Source of the DNA: Devosia yakushimensis
GTDB taxonomy: Bacteria > Pseudomonadota > Alphaproteobacteria > Rhizobiales > Devosiaceae
DNA length: 64,000 nt
NCBI RefSeq assembly: GCF_030159855.1
Contig: NZ_BSNG01000001.1
Coordinates: 2,914,001 to 2,978,000 of the forward strand
Direction: 5' to 3'
In this document: piece by piece, positions 17,132-25,809 of the stretch
Numbering within the stretch: the stretch's first letter is position 1
Layout of the letters: every line of letters starts with the position of its first letter
Made by a program: the position numbers and the translations under genes
Notes under the pieces: model-generated
Told to the model about the DNA's origin: nothing
The model's database searches: none
The model's input: only the letters and a program-made list of their open reading frames with translations

Positions 17132-17681
17132 GTAGCCTCTCGATCAAGGCCTCGGCAATCTGTGCTGCAGGTGCGTTGGCGATGGCCAGCAGATCGCCCT
17201 CATCCTTGTAGATGTGGAAACGGGCCTGGAATTTCTGCTCCTCGGTTTCCCGGACCAGGCCAAAGCCCCGCGTCAGCTGGCGGGCGACGACCAGCGCGGT
17301 GGCCTCGGCCAGATCGAGCGAGGGCAAGAGCGCAATTGTATAGCCGGTGGACAGCAGGGCGCGGGCGGCCTCGTAGTCCTCGGAACTTCGAGCAGCGGCA
17401 AGGAAGCCGGATGCGGTGACGAAGATGCCCGGAGCATCCATCGCTGCAACAAGCCGGGCCGCCAGGGCCAGGTTTTCGGCGCGATAGGCCGCATAGCCAT
17501 GGCGGTCGATGAAAGCGCCGATAACTTCGATCTCGCGGCAGAAAACATGATCGAGATCGATAAGGGGACGGTTCATTTGGGCGGCAAGTTCCCGGCCCAA
17601 TGTCGATTTGCCAACGCCACCGGGACCGACGAGGAATATGGTCTGCTCCTCCGACCAGGGGCGGCGCATGTCGAACTGCAT
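17109..17681 (-). CDS. P-loop kinase of the shikimate-kinase-like superfamily
   Basis: A 190-residue NMP-kinase-fold protein. Walker A is FLVGPGGVGKSTLGRELA (residues 16-33), followed by PLIDLDHVF, the shikimate/gluconate kinase-like acidic motif. A lid-like Arg-rich part (VVARQLTRGFGLVRETEE) follows. It is not the housekeeping AroK, because the usual aroK-aroB neighbours are absent. The phosphate acceptor is unknown. It lies 5 bases after the AEC transporter gene and overlaps the next gene. Confidence 0.75.
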   Translation of the reverse strand: MQFDMRRPWSEEQTIFLVGPGGVGKSTLGRELAAQMNRPLIDLDHVFCREIEVIGAFIDRHGYAAYRAENLALAARLVAAMDAPGIFVTASGFLAAARSSEDYEAARALLSTGYTIALLPSLDLAEATALVVARQLTRGFGLVRETEEQKFQARFHIYKDEGDLLAIANAPAAQIAEALIERLHAGQAGG

Positions 17682-17686
17682 GAACC

Positions 17687-18622
17687 TTACGGCCCCAGAA
17701 TATAGAGCCAGCCGGAAATAGTGATGGCCGAGGCTATGGTGGTGATCAGCACGGTGTTGGTCGCCACGCTGACGGAGCGGTTGTAATAGGTGGCGAAGAT
17801 ATAGGCGTTGACGCCGACCGGCATGGCGGCCAGCAGGATGCCGTAGCGGGCGATGGCCATGTCGACATGGAACACCCAGATCATCAGCACATAGGCGATG
17901 GCGGGGTGCAGGATCAGCTTGATGGAGGAAGCGACCAAAGCGTGCTTCCAGCTGTCGCTGAGCTTGTATTCATTGAGGGCGCCGCCGACGCCGAAAAGGG
18001 CAGCGGGAACCACGGCCTGGCTCATCATGACGAAGAAGGCTTCGGCCGGTTCGATCAGGGTAACGCCGGCGAAGGAGGCGATCATGCCCGCCGCAATGCC
18101 CCAGATCAGCGGATTGGAGCCGACGCGTTTGGCGGCAACGATGAGGGTCTTGCCCAGCGACTGGCCGTCGCGACGGACCAGTTCCATGGTGACCATGCCG
18201 ATGGTGAGCAGGATCGCGCCATGGAGGCCAATGATGGAGAGCGTCACCGGGAGCGCTTCGGGGCCATAGGCGCGCTGGATGATGGGCAGGCCCACCAGCA
18301 CGGTATTGGTGAAGGTGCCGGAAAAGGCGGCGGAGACGCCCTCGCCGGGGCGATTGCGGAAGAATTTGATGGCGATGAAAATGCCCAGCGCAAAGCAGAC
18401 CAGCGCGCCGGCATAGAAGGGCACGATGATCGACAGATTGAAGGCCGAGCGGAAATCACTGGTGAGCAGGGAATGGAACAGCAGGCACGGCGTCGCGAAA
18501 TTGTTCACGAAGGCGATTAGGCTCTTGATACCCTCGGCTGGAAACAGGCGCAGGCGCACGGCGCCATAGCCGAGCGCCATCAAGGCGAAAACCGGCGCAA
18601 TAACAGTGATGATGGCAAGCAT
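17687..18622 (-). CDS. AEC family (auxin efflux carrier type) transporter
   Basis: A 311-residue membrane protein with about ten hydrophobic segments in two five-helix halves. It has the AEC pattern MALGYGAVRLRLFPAEGIKS at the N-terminus and NNFATPCLLFHSL in the crossing helix. Bacterial members export or import small carboxylates such as malate or malonate; the substrate is not determinable. It is first gene of a minus-strand operon and divergent from glpD across a 163-base gap. Confidence 0.9.
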   Translation of the reverse strand: MLAIITVIAPVFALMALGYGAVRLRLFPAEGIKSLIAFVNNFATPCLLFHSLLTSDFRSAFNLSIIVPFYAGALVCFALGIFIAIKFFRNRPGEGVSAAFSGTFTNTVLVGLPIIQRAYGPEALPVTLSIIGLHGAILLTIGMVTMELVRRDGQSLGKTLIVAAKRVGSNPLIWGIAAGMIASFAGVTLIEPAEAFFVMMSQAVVPAALFGVGGALNEYKLSDSWKHALVASSIKLILHPAIAYVLMIWVFHVDMAIARYGILLAAMPVGVNAYIFATYYNRSVSVATNTVLITTIASAITISGWLYILGP

Positions 18623-18785
18623 GGCCGGGACCCGGGGCCGAAGGACCCCTCTGCCCTAACCCGTCCGGGTCGAAGGGTCAATCTGCACTTGTATGGAAGA
18701 TGAATTTCGGGCGACAGGCGAAACTGTGGCCTTCCAAAACGAAATTTGCTCGCGTAGAAGCGAAAGCATATCGAAAGAGGTAGAA

Positions 18786-20279
18786 ATGATGGCCGGGCAA
18801 GTCGATGTCTTTGTGATTGGCGGAGGCATCAATGGCGCGAGCGTGGCGCGCGACGCGGTGGGGCGCGGCTATTCGGTGATGCTGGCGGAGATGCACGACC
18901 TGGCATCGGGCACGTCATCGGCAGCGACCAAGCTGGTGCATGGCGGGCTGCGCTATCTCGAACATTACGAATTCCGGCTGGTGCATGAAGCACTGGCGGA
19001 ACGCGAAGTGCTGTGGGCCAATGCGCCGCACATTATCAAGCCGCTGCGGTTCGTGCTGCCGCATCACAAGGGGCTGCGGCCGGCTATGGTGCTGCGGGCT
19101 GGCCTCGCCATGTATGATTATATGGGCGGGCGGCGGCTATTGCCGCCGACCAAGACGCTGGACCTGACGCGGAACGAGACCGGCAAGCCGCTCAAGCCCG
19201 GCTATCGGCTGGGGTTCGAATATTCGGACTGCTGGGTGGACGATGCACGGTTCGTGGTGCTGAACGCGCGCGACGCGGCCGATCGTGGCGCCACTATCCA
19301 TGTACGGACCAAGGTGACGAGCGCGAGGCGGGAAGATGGGGGCTGGACCATCGAGCTGGATGGCGAGGGCGGGCACCAAAGCGTGCGGGCCAAGCTGATC
19401 GTCAATGCGGCGGGGCCCTGGGTGGACCATGTGATCAATGGCACGATGGGCAAGAATGGCGCGCATAATGTGCGGCTGGTCAAAGGCAGCCATATCGTGG
19501 TCAACAAGCTTTATGACCATGACCGCTGCTATATTTTCCAGAATGCGGATGGGCGGATCATCTTCGCCATTCCCTATGAGAATGACTTCACACTGATCGG
19601 CACGACCGACGAGGATTATAAGGGCGACCCCAAGGATGTGGCGATCTCGGACAAGGAGACCGATTATCTCTGCGCGGCGGCGAGCGAATATTTCGCCAAG
19701 CCGGTGAGCCGGAGTGACATTGTGTGGACCTATTCGGGGGTGCGGCCGCTGTTTGACGATGGGGCGAGCGCGGCGCAGGAGGCCACGCGCGATTATGTGC
19801 TCAAGGTTGATGGCGACGCGCAGATGGGCGCGGCGGTCAATGTGTTTGGTGGGAAACTGACCACCTCACGGCGGCTGGCGGAATCGGTGCTCGAGAAAAT
19901 CGAGGGCGTGCTGGGCAAGAAGGGGCCGGCCTGGACCAAGGTGAGCAAATTGCCGGGCGGGGATTTCGAGCCACTGGCGTTCGACGCCGAAGTGCGGCGG
20001 CTGCACAAGGATTATGCCGATATGCCCGATGGGCTGGTGCGGCGGCTGATGCGGCTTTATGGCAGCAAAGCGCGGATTATCCTGGGCGACGCCAAAGACG
20101 TCGGTGGGCTGGGGCGGCATTTTGGGGCGGACTTGTATCAGGCCGAGGTGGATTACCTGATGGCGCAGGAATGGGCGCGGGTGGGCCAGGATGTGCTGTG
20201 GCGGCGGACCAAGCTGGGGCTGCGGGTCAGTGCGGATGAGGCGGTGGAATTGGATGGGTATATGGCGGCGCGGGGGTGA
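18786..20279 (+). CDS. glpD: Aerobic glycerol-3-phosphate dehydrogenase
   Basis: A 497-residue FAD enzyme. The N-terminal Rossmann motif is DVFVIGGGINGASVARDAVG, followed by SGTSSAATKLVHGGLRYLEH, typical of GlpD. A C-terminal helical domain (RRLHKDYADMPDGLVRRLMR) completes it. It oxidises glycerol 3-phosphate to dihydroxyacetone phosphate at the inner membrane and feeds electrons to quinone. GAAAGAGGTAGAA precedes the ATG at 18786. glpK follows 294 bases downstream on the same strand, so the two supply glycerol catabolism together. Confidence 0.96.
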   Translation: MMAGQVDVFVIGGGINGASVARDAVGRGYSVMLAEMHDLASGTSSAATKLVHGGLRYLEHYEFRLVHEALAEREVLWANAPHIIKPLRFVLPHHKGLRPAMVLRAGLAMYDYMGGRRLLPPTKTLDLTRNETGKPLKPGYRLGFEYSDCWVDDARFVVLNARDAADRGATIHVRTKVTSARREDGGWTIELDGEGGHQSVRAKLIVNAAGPWVDHVINGTMGKNGAHNVRLVKGSHIVVNKLYDHDRCYIFQNADGRIIFAIPYENDFTLIGTTDEDYKGDPKDVAISDKETDYLCAAASEYFAKPVSRSDIVWTYSGVRPLFDDGASAAQEATRDYVLKVDGDAQMGAAVNVFGGKLTTSRRLAESVLEKIEGVLGKKGPAWTKVSKLPGGDFEPLAFDAEVRRLHKDYADMPDGLVRRLMRLYGSKARIILGDAKDVGGLGRHFGADLYQAEVDYLMAQEWARVGQDVLWRRTKLGLRVSADEAVELDGYMAARG

Positions 20280-20317
20280 GTGAATTTTGAGGGCGTCGGC
20301 TGCTTCGCTTCCCTCCC

Positions 20318-20438
20318 CCACTAAACCACCCCCTCCCCGGCCCTCCCCTCAAGGGGGAGGGAGGGCAAGAGCCGATGTTTTCTGCCGTGGTAGAAACCGG
20401 CTAGGAAACAGAGGTTCCCGCTTTCGCGGGAATGACAT
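20318..20438. repeat. Family B palindrome and family C half-repeat between glpD and glpK
   Basis: CCCTCCCCGGCCCTCCCCTC, then AAGGGGGAGGGAGGG (20330-20366), is followed by GAGGTTCCCGCTTTCGCGGG then AATGACATTG (20410-20438), a hairpin of CCCGC, TTTC and GCGGG. Both sit in the glpD-glpK spacer. Confidence 0.65.
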
Positions 20439-20482
20439 TGTTGGGGAGTGGGCATCCAGGCATGGGATGGCTCCAAACCCCT

Positions 20483-20523
20483 CACCCTGACTATTCTGCT
20501 GAACGCAGAACAGTCTGTCCCTC
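20483..20523. repeat. Family D hairpin repeat in the glpK leader
   Basis: GACTATTCTGC, TGAAC, GCAGAACAGTC (20489-20515) form an almost perfect stem-loop and are framed by CCCCTCACCCT and TGTC. Nearly the same 40 bases recur at 25989-26028 in front of the tctD homologue. Confidence 0.75.
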
Positions 20524-20573
20524 CCCCACAAGGGGCGAGGGGAGAAAGAACGACAAGCTCGGCTGGAGGAACA

Positions 20574-22061
20574 ATGAGCGGATATATTCTGGCGATCGAT
20601 CAGGGGACGACGTCGAGCCGGGCGATTGTGTTTGGCAAGGACCGGACCATTGCCGGAGTGGGGCAGAAGGAATTTACCCAGATTTTTCCGCGGGATGGCT
20701 GGGTGGAGCATGACCCCGAGGAAATCTGGGAGAGCGTGGTCTGGGCGGTCAAGGAGGCGCTGAAGGCTGCCAAGATTGGCGCTGGGGATCTGTCGGCGAT
20801 TGGCATTACCAATCAGCGCGAGACGACGCTGATCTGGGATCGCAAGAGCGGCAAGCCCATTCACAATGCCATTGTGTGGCAGGACCGGCGGACGGCGGCC
20901 TATTGCGCCAAGCTCAAGGCGGCGGGCCATGAAAAGGCGATCACCAAGAAGACCGGCCTGCTGCTCGACCCCTATTTTTCCGGCACGAAAGTGCGCTGGC
21001 TGCTGGACAATGTGAAGGGCGCCCGCAAGCGTGCGGAAAAGGGCGAACTGGCCTTTGGCACGGTTGATAGCTTCCTGATCTGGCGGCTGACGGGCGGCAA
21101 GCGGCACGTGACCGACGCGACCAATGCGGGGCGCACATTGCTGTTCGATATCGGGCGGAACCGCTGGGACAAGGGGTTGCTGGAGCTGTTCGACATTCCG
21201 GCGGCGCTGCTGCCGGAGGTAGAGGATTGCGCGGCCGATTTCGGGGTGACCGAGGCCGAATTGTTTGGCGCGGCGATCCCTATTCTGGGGGTGGCGGGCG
21301 ACCAGCATGCGGCGACGATCGGGCAGGCCTGCTTTGAGCCGGGCATGCTGAAATCGACCTATGGCACGGGGTGTTTTGCGCTGCTCAATACGGGCAAGGA
21401 CATGGTGGCGAGCCAGAACAGGCTGCTCACGACCATCGCCTATCGGCTGGATGGGCAGACGACCTATGCGCTGGAAGGCTCGATCTTTATCGCCGGGGCG
21501 GCGGTGCAGTGGATTCGTGATGGGCTGAAGCTGGTCAAGCATGCCAGCGAGACCGGACCGCTGGCCGAGAGCGCCGACCCGAGCCAGCATGTCTACATGG
21601 TGCCCGCCTTTGTGGGCCTGGGGGCGCCCTGGTGGGATGCCGAGGCGCGGGGGGCGATCTATGGGCTGACACGCAATTCGGGGCCGGCGGAAATCGCCCG
21701 GGCGGCGCTGGAGGCAGTTTGCTACCAGACGCTCGACCTGTTGGCAGCCATGCGCAAGGACTGGAAGGGCGGGCAGGACACGGTGTTGCGCGTGGATGGC
21801 GGCATGGTGGCGTCGGACTGGACCATGCAGTTTCTGGCCGATGTGCTGGACGCGCCGGTGGATCGGCCGACAATCCTTGAGACCACCGCGCTGGGGGCGG
21901 CGTGGCTGGCCGGATCGCGCGCCGGGGTATGGCCGGGGATGAAGGAATTTGCCGCCGGCTGGGCGCGGGATAAGCGGTTCGAGCCGAAAATGGCGGCGGG
22001 GGAGCGCAAGAGTAAGGTCAAGGGGTGGAATGCGGCGGTGCGGCGGACGTTGACGGCGTAG
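20574..22061 (+). CDS. glpK: Glycerol kinase
   Basis: A 495-residue FGGY-family kinase. It starts MSGYILAIDQGTTSSRAIVF, with GITNQRETTLIWDRKSGKPI near residue 80 and VAGDQHAATIGQACF near 245, all standard for GlpK. It phosphorylates glycerol with ATP. The start at 20574 follows GGAGGAACA. The frame is open upstream but only through repeat DNA. No glycerol facilitator or glp repressor gene is present in the window. Confidence 0.96.
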   Translation: MSGYILAIDQGTTSSRAIVFGKDRTIAGVGQKEFTQIFPRDGWVEHDPEEIWESVVWAVKEALKAAKIGAGDLSAIGITNQRETTLIWDRKSGKPIHNAIVWQDRRTAAYCAKLKAAGHEKAITKKTGLLLDPYFSGTKVRWLLDNVKGARKRAEKGELAFGTVDSFLIWRLTGGKRHVTDATNAGRTLLFDIGRNRWDKGLLELFDIPAALLPEVEDCAADFGVTEAELFGAAIPILGVAGDQHAATIGQACFEPGMLKSTYGTGCFALLNTGKDMVASQNRLLTTIAYRLDGQTTYALEGSIFIAGAAVQWIRDGLKLVKHASETGPLAESADPSQHVYMVPAFVGLGAPWWDAEARGAIYGLTRNSGPAEIARAALEAVCYQTLDLLAAMRKDWKGGQDTVLRVDGGMVASDWTMQFLADVLDAPVDRPTILETTALGAAWLAGSRAGVWPGMKEFAAGWARDKRFEPKMAAGERKSKVKGWNAAVRRTLTA

Positions 22062-22129
22062 GGGCGCACCTGGTCTTGTGCGAGTGACTCCACTCCTGGG
22101 GTGGGTATCCAGCTATTTTCAACGCACAG

Positions 22130-22220
22130 GCGGTTCCTTCGGGCTTAACCCGAGAGCCTATTGTCAACCCGGCGCAAGCGGCGAGCGGCCCTCGGATCAA
22201 GTCCGAGGGAGGCGATTGTG
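22130..22220. repeat. REP-like inverted pair, family A copy 4 (degenerate)
   Basis: TTCCTTCGGGCTTAACCCGA on the left and CCCTCGGATCAAGTCCGAGG then GAGGCGATTG on the right. Several bases differ from the other copies, but the differences partly preserve pairing, for example GATCAAGTC against GGTCAAGCC in other copies. Confidence 0.8.
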
Positions 22221-22270
22221 ATGGGGCGGCATGATGCCACCTCGTGGTTCGACGAGGCCGTTCCCCTGCC

Positions 22271-22801
22271 CTATTGATACACCCGCCAGGCGTCGAAACT
22301 GCCGCCGGCGATCATGGCCCAGTAGAGACGGCCGGCTTGGGTACGGGTGACGGCGAGGCCGAATTCGGTGAATTTGGGGCTGAGCAAGGTGCCGCGATGA
22401 CCGGCCGAATTCATCCAGCCTTGCAGAGCTGCTTCGAGCGAGGTGTGGCCGCGGGCGAGGTTTTCGCCGACAGCGCCGATATAGCCGGCGGCGGTAACGC
22501 GTTCGCGCAGGGTGACGCCGAGATCGTGGCTGAGCGTATCGCGCTGGGCCATCAGACGGGCCTGGGAGCGCGCGGCGTTTTCGAGGGACTGGCTATAGCT
22601 CCAGGGCGCGGCGCCATTGGCTTTGCGCACGGCATTGACCGCCGACATGATCTGATCGGGCGTGAGCGTTTCGGGCGTGGGCGCGGCAGCGGCGGGCGCC
22701 AAAGCCGGCATGGTGGAAGCGCAGGCCGAGAGCGCCATGGCGGCACCCAGCATGAGGAAGCCGCGGCGCGTGGTGGTGGTAGGGATCATCGATGGGTCCA
22801 T
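22271..22801 (-). CDS. CAP-domain (SCP/PR-1 type) lipoprotein
   Basis: A 176-residue protein. An N-terminal Arg pair and hydrophobic stretch end in the lipobox LSAC, so it is predicted to be lipid-anchored. The mature part is a CAP domain: VNAVRKANGAAPWSYSQSLE, then a histidine in RDTLSHDLG, GENLARGHTS and the WMNSAGHRGTLL signature. Bacterial CAP proteins are secreted or envelope proteins of poorly known role. It follows the APH-like kinase gene by 3 bases and is probably cotranscribed. Confidence 0.88.
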   Translation of the reverse strand: MDPSMIPTTTTRRGFLMLGAAMALSACASTMPALAPAAAAPTPETLTPDQIMSAVNAVRKANGAAPWSYSQSLENAARSQARLMAQRDTLSHDLGVTLRERVTAAGYIGAVGENLARGHTSLEAALQGWMNSAGHRGTLLSPKFTEFGLAVTRTQAGRLYWAMIAGGSFDAWRVYQ

Positions 22802-22804
22802 GGA

Positions 22805-23695
22805 CTAGGAGGCCTGGTCGTAGGCGCTGAGCAGATTGGGCAGACAGGCCAGCTGGCCGGTTATGGCGTTGCCATCGGCCAGGTCCCAACAGGCTGAAAG
22901 GGCGGCATGGGCGGCCGCCCAGCCCAGAATACGCTTGCGGGGATAGGCCAGGCGCTGCGCCAGGATATCGGCGCGGGCGGCGATGCGGCGCGGATCGGCG
23001 GCGATGGCATCGGCGCGCTCGGGATTGATGAAGACATTGGCGACTTCATAGACCGGATCCCCCAACAGCCCCTTCGGATCGATGGCCAGCCAGCCGCGAT
23101 CGGAGGAGATGATATTGTCGTGGTGCAGATCGCCATGGAGGGGAATCTGGGCGGTGGGCCGGTCGAAAAGGCGGAGCGCTATGCCGCTGGCGCGAGCATA
23201 GAGATCGCGCGAGGTGTGGGGCCAGGCACGCACATCGGTATCGAACAGGGTCTGGAAGCGATCGCGCAGCGGCTGGAGGCCTTCGGGCGCGCCTTCGCGC
23301 GGACGGTGGAGATTGGCGACGACGGTGGCGACGGCAATGGTGCCCTCATCGTCATGGCCGGCGCGGACGGCATCGCCCAGGGTGCTGCCATCGAGCCATT
23401 CCATGAAGATGGTATTGCCATGAATGTCGAAGACCGTGGCGGCACCCTCCCCGCCATACCAGTTCATCAATTGGGCGCCCCTGCCCTCTTCCTCGGCGGC
23501 CAAGGGCTTCAGAATTTTGAGGGCGGCGAAGTTGCGGCCATTCTGCTCGACGCGGAAAACCCAGCTGGTTGCGGTTTCGGCGACGGGCGTCGACTTGGTC
23601 AGGGACCAGCGGATCATGGCGCGGCTGAGCGCGGTTTCGGCGGGAGACTGATTCATGTCAGCCATTAAATCAGAAGGCTTGCTTGCTTTCGACAT
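22805..23695 (-). CDS. APH(6)/hydroxyurea-type small-molecule kinase
   Basis: A 296-residue protein kinase-like-fold enzyme of the aminoglycoside/hydroxyurea phosphotransferase family (PF04655 type). The catalytic loop is IPLHGDLHHDNIISSDRGWL, followed by the metal motif AIDPKGLLGDPVYEVANVF. The N-lobe has SWVFRVEQNGRNFAALKIL. The natural substrate is unknown, and a resistance phenotype cannot be assumed. The start is uncertain: ATGs at 23695 and 23665 both fit and neither has a strong ribosome-binding site. The CAP lipoprotein gene follows directly. Confidence 0.85.
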   Translation of the reverse strand: MSKASKPSDLMADMNQSPAETALSRAMIRWSLTKSTPVAETATSWVFRVEQNGRNFAALKILKPLAAEEEGRGAQLMNWYGGEGAATVFDIHGNTIFMEWLDGSTLGDAVRAGHDDEGTIAVATVVANLHRPREGAPEGLQPLRDRFQTLFDTDVRAWPHTSRDLYARASGIALRLFDRPTAQIPLHGDLHHDNIISSDRGWLAIDPKGLLGDPVYEVANVFINPERADAIAADPRRIAARADILAQRLAYPRKRILGWAAAHAALSACWDLADGNAITGQLACLPNLLSAYDQAS

Positions 23696-23879
23696 TAACT
23701 GCGCTTGGCGAAAAAACTTGATCGAAATGCGGCACGGTAGCTTTTTGGTAAGCAAGATGCTTGGCGGAATGGCAACCTTAACGGCAGCAAACCCCAATCC
23801 GGCAAGTTTTGATAAAGTTGGCTGGAGCTAGACTGATCCCGACGCAGAAGACAGCGCCCACCACAGAGGGAACTGGATC

Positions 23880-24044
23880 ATGACGTATCAAAGCGAAGAC
23901 CCGAGCAGACTTTCCGACATCGTAGCGGCCGACGAGGCCGCGCCTGGCCTGGGACGGCAGGTGTTCAACGGGGTGACCGGGACACTGGTGCTGCTGGTGA
24001 CGGGGATTTTGGTATTGCTGGTGGTGTTGTGGAAGTCGCCGTGA
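23880..24044 (+). CDS. Tiny single-pass membrane protein (54 residues)
   Basis: An ATG at 23880, nine bases after GAGGG, opens a 54-codon frame. The protein has an acidic soluble N-terminus (MTYQSEDPSRLSDIVAADEA) and one strongly hydrophobic helix (GTLVLLVTGILVLLVVLWKS) at the C-terminus. The shape, the ribosome-binding site and the position in an otherwise empty gap support it being real. I do not recognise the family. Confidence 0.6.
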   Translation: MTYQSEDPSRLSDIVAADEAAPGLGRQVFNGVTGTLVLLVTGILVLLVVLWKSP

Positions 24045-24069
24045 GGGTTCGCCCCTCCCCGCTCTTCGA

Positions 24070-24166
24070 CCGCCGCCGCCCTCGGGCCTGACCCGAGGGC
24101 CATTTTCCAACCCGGCACAAGGTGCGAGCGGCCCTCGGGTCAAGCCCGAGGGAAGCGATTGTGGGT
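24070..24166. repeat. REP-like inverted pair, family A copy 5
   Basis: GCCCTCGGGCCTGACCCGAG on the left and GGTCAAGCCCGAGGGAAGCG on the right, around ACCCGGCACAAGGTGCGAGC. It lies between the tiny membrane protein and the convergent uxaC end. Confidence 0.85.
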
Positions 24167-24181
24167 GGAGCAGATTAAGGC

Positions 24182-25597
24182 CTAGCTGATCCTGTAGGCG
24201 TCCTTGGCCGCTTGATAGCTCAGATGTTTAGCCAGTTCCTCGGCCGTGCTCCTGCTGAGGCGGTTTTCGGCGACCCAGGTGGCCAGGAACCCGCAGACTT
24301 CGCGGCGCCAGACGTCGTGGCGGGCGGGGATGGAGAGCAGGGCGCGGGTGTCGTCGTTGAAGCCGGCGAGATTATAGAAGCCGGCGGTCTCAACCACTTG
24401 ATCCAGATAGCGGCGGATGCCCTGGGGGCTATCGTGGAACCACCATGGTGGGCCGATCATCAGGCTGGGCCAATAGCCGGCCATGGGCGCCAGTTCGCGG
24501 GCATAGGTGGTTTCGTCGAGCACGAACATGATCAGCCGCAGGTTTGGCTCGTTGCCGCAGCGGGCGAGCAGAGCGCGCATGCCGTTGACATAATCGGTGG
24601 TGCCGGGAATGTCGGCGCCGAGATCGGCGCCGCGGGTGGCGAACAATAGCGGATCGGTATTGCGGCGCGAGCCGGCGTGGAGCTGCATGACCATGCCGTC
24701 TTCGACCGAGAGCAAGGCCATTTCGGTCATCATCTGGGCGCGGAACAGTTCGGCGTCGGCGGCGTCATGCTTGCCCGCGAGAATCTTGTCGAGCAGAGCC
24801 TGCTTTTCGATGAGGGGTAGATCGGCGGTGTTGGCCGAGGGCACGCCATGGTCGGTGGCGACGGCGCCGAAGCGGCGGAAATATTCGCGGCGGGCGCGGT
24901 GGGCATTGATCAGCCCGGCCCAATTGGTGACGTCCTCGCCGGTCAGTTCGGCAAATTTCTTGAGGTTGTCGACAATGGCGGGGCGGCTGGGATCGGTCAC
25001 GTCATCGGGGCGATAGGTGGTGCGGACGCGGCCCAGAATGCCGGTCTCGGCCATCTTCTGGTGATGAACCAGAGGATCGAGGGCGAATTCAGTGGTGGTG
25101 ATGACTTCGACCTTGGCGCGATCGAGCAAAGCCAGTGGCAGCAGGTCGGGGGTGGCGAGGGCGGCGTCGATCGTGTCGTAGATGGCGTCGGCTGTGGCCG
25201 ATGACAGCTCGTCGGTGATGCCGAAACCCCATTGCAGGGAATGGTCGATCCAGGTCTTGGACGGGGTGCCGGCGAAGAGGTGATAATTGGCGGCGAAAAG
25301 GCGCCAGGCGGTGCGGCCATCGGCAACGGGCTTGCCATCCTTGCGGGGAACGCCCAGCGCATCATAGGTCAGCCCGCGGCTGCGCAGCATGCGCAGCACA
25401 TAATGATCGGGCGTGAGGAAGAGCGCGGCCGGATCGGAGAAGCGCCCATTATTGGCGAACCAGGATGGATCGGTGTGGCCATGCGGGCAGATCAGCGGCA
25501 GATCAGCCACGGCAGGATAGAGCTCGCGCGCGATGGATTGCGCGGGCTGGGACGCGGGAAACAAGCGATCGGGGTGGAGATGGGCTGGATGGGTCAT
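24182..25597 (-). CDS. uxaC: Glucuronate isomerase
   Basis: A 471-residue member of the uronate isomerase family in the amidohydrolase superfamily. The metal-binding start is LPLICPHGHTDPSWFANNGR, with DELSSATADAIYDTIDAALA and the C-terminal FNDDTRALLSIPARHDVWRR. It converts D-glucuronate to fructuronate and D-galacturonate to tagaturonate. Other uronate genes are absent from the window, so the pathway must be completed elsewhere. The ATG at 25597 (MTHPAHLHPDRLFPASQPAQ) matches the family start. No operator was identified in the 212 bases upstream. Confidence 0.95.
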   Translation of the reverse strand: MTHPAHLHPDRLFPASQPAQSIARELYPAVADLPLICPHGHTDPSWFANNGRFSDPAALFLTPDHYVLRMLRSRGLTYDALGVPRKDGKPVADGRTAWRLFAANYHLFAGTPSKTWIDHSLQWGFGITDELSSATADAIYDTIDAALATPDLLPLALLDRAKVEVITTTEFALDPLVHHQKMAETGILGRVRTTYRPDDVTDPSRPAIVDNLKKFAELTGEDVTNWAGLINAHRARREYFRRFGAVATDHGVPSANTADLPLIEKQALLDKILAGKHDAADAELFRAQMMTEMALLSVEDGMVMQLHAGSRRNTDPLLFATRGADLGADIPGTTDYVNGMRALLARCGNEPNLRLIMFVLDETTYARELAPMAGYWPSLMIGPPWWFHDSPQGIRRYLDQVVETAGFYNLAGFNDDTRALLSIPARHDVWRREVCGFLATWVAENRLSRSTAEELAKHLSYQAAKDAYRIS

Positions 25598-25809
25598 GGC
25601 CCATGTTCTGCCACGGCGCGCGGGCCGGATCAAGCATCTACCATACAAGATCAGGATAGATCGGATTTTATGTAAATTAACCGCTTTGGCAGGGAGCGGT
25701 TCGCATGGAGGGGGTGGCGGGGTTAGCTTTTTGTCGTGGGTGAGAAGAGCTTAATGCGGCGACCCTCCGACAATAGCTGGCGCAGTGGCCGGCACTATAG
25801 GGGCGGCAA

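Noticed and set aside
17109..17681. Calling the P-loop kinase AroK
   Set aside because: It lacks the aroB neighbourhood and clear shikimate-binding residues. Only the superfamily is supported.
22805..23797. Reading the APH-like kinase as a dedicated antibiotic-resistance gene, with a start at 23797
   Set aside because: The family includes many housekeeping kinases, and no mobile element is near. The far-upstream start adds a non-conserved segment without a ribosome-binding site.
4002..24166. Possible CRISPR array from the repeated GC-rich hairpins
   Set aside because: The repeats are kilobases apart, come as inverted pairs and have no regular spacers. No cas gene is present.
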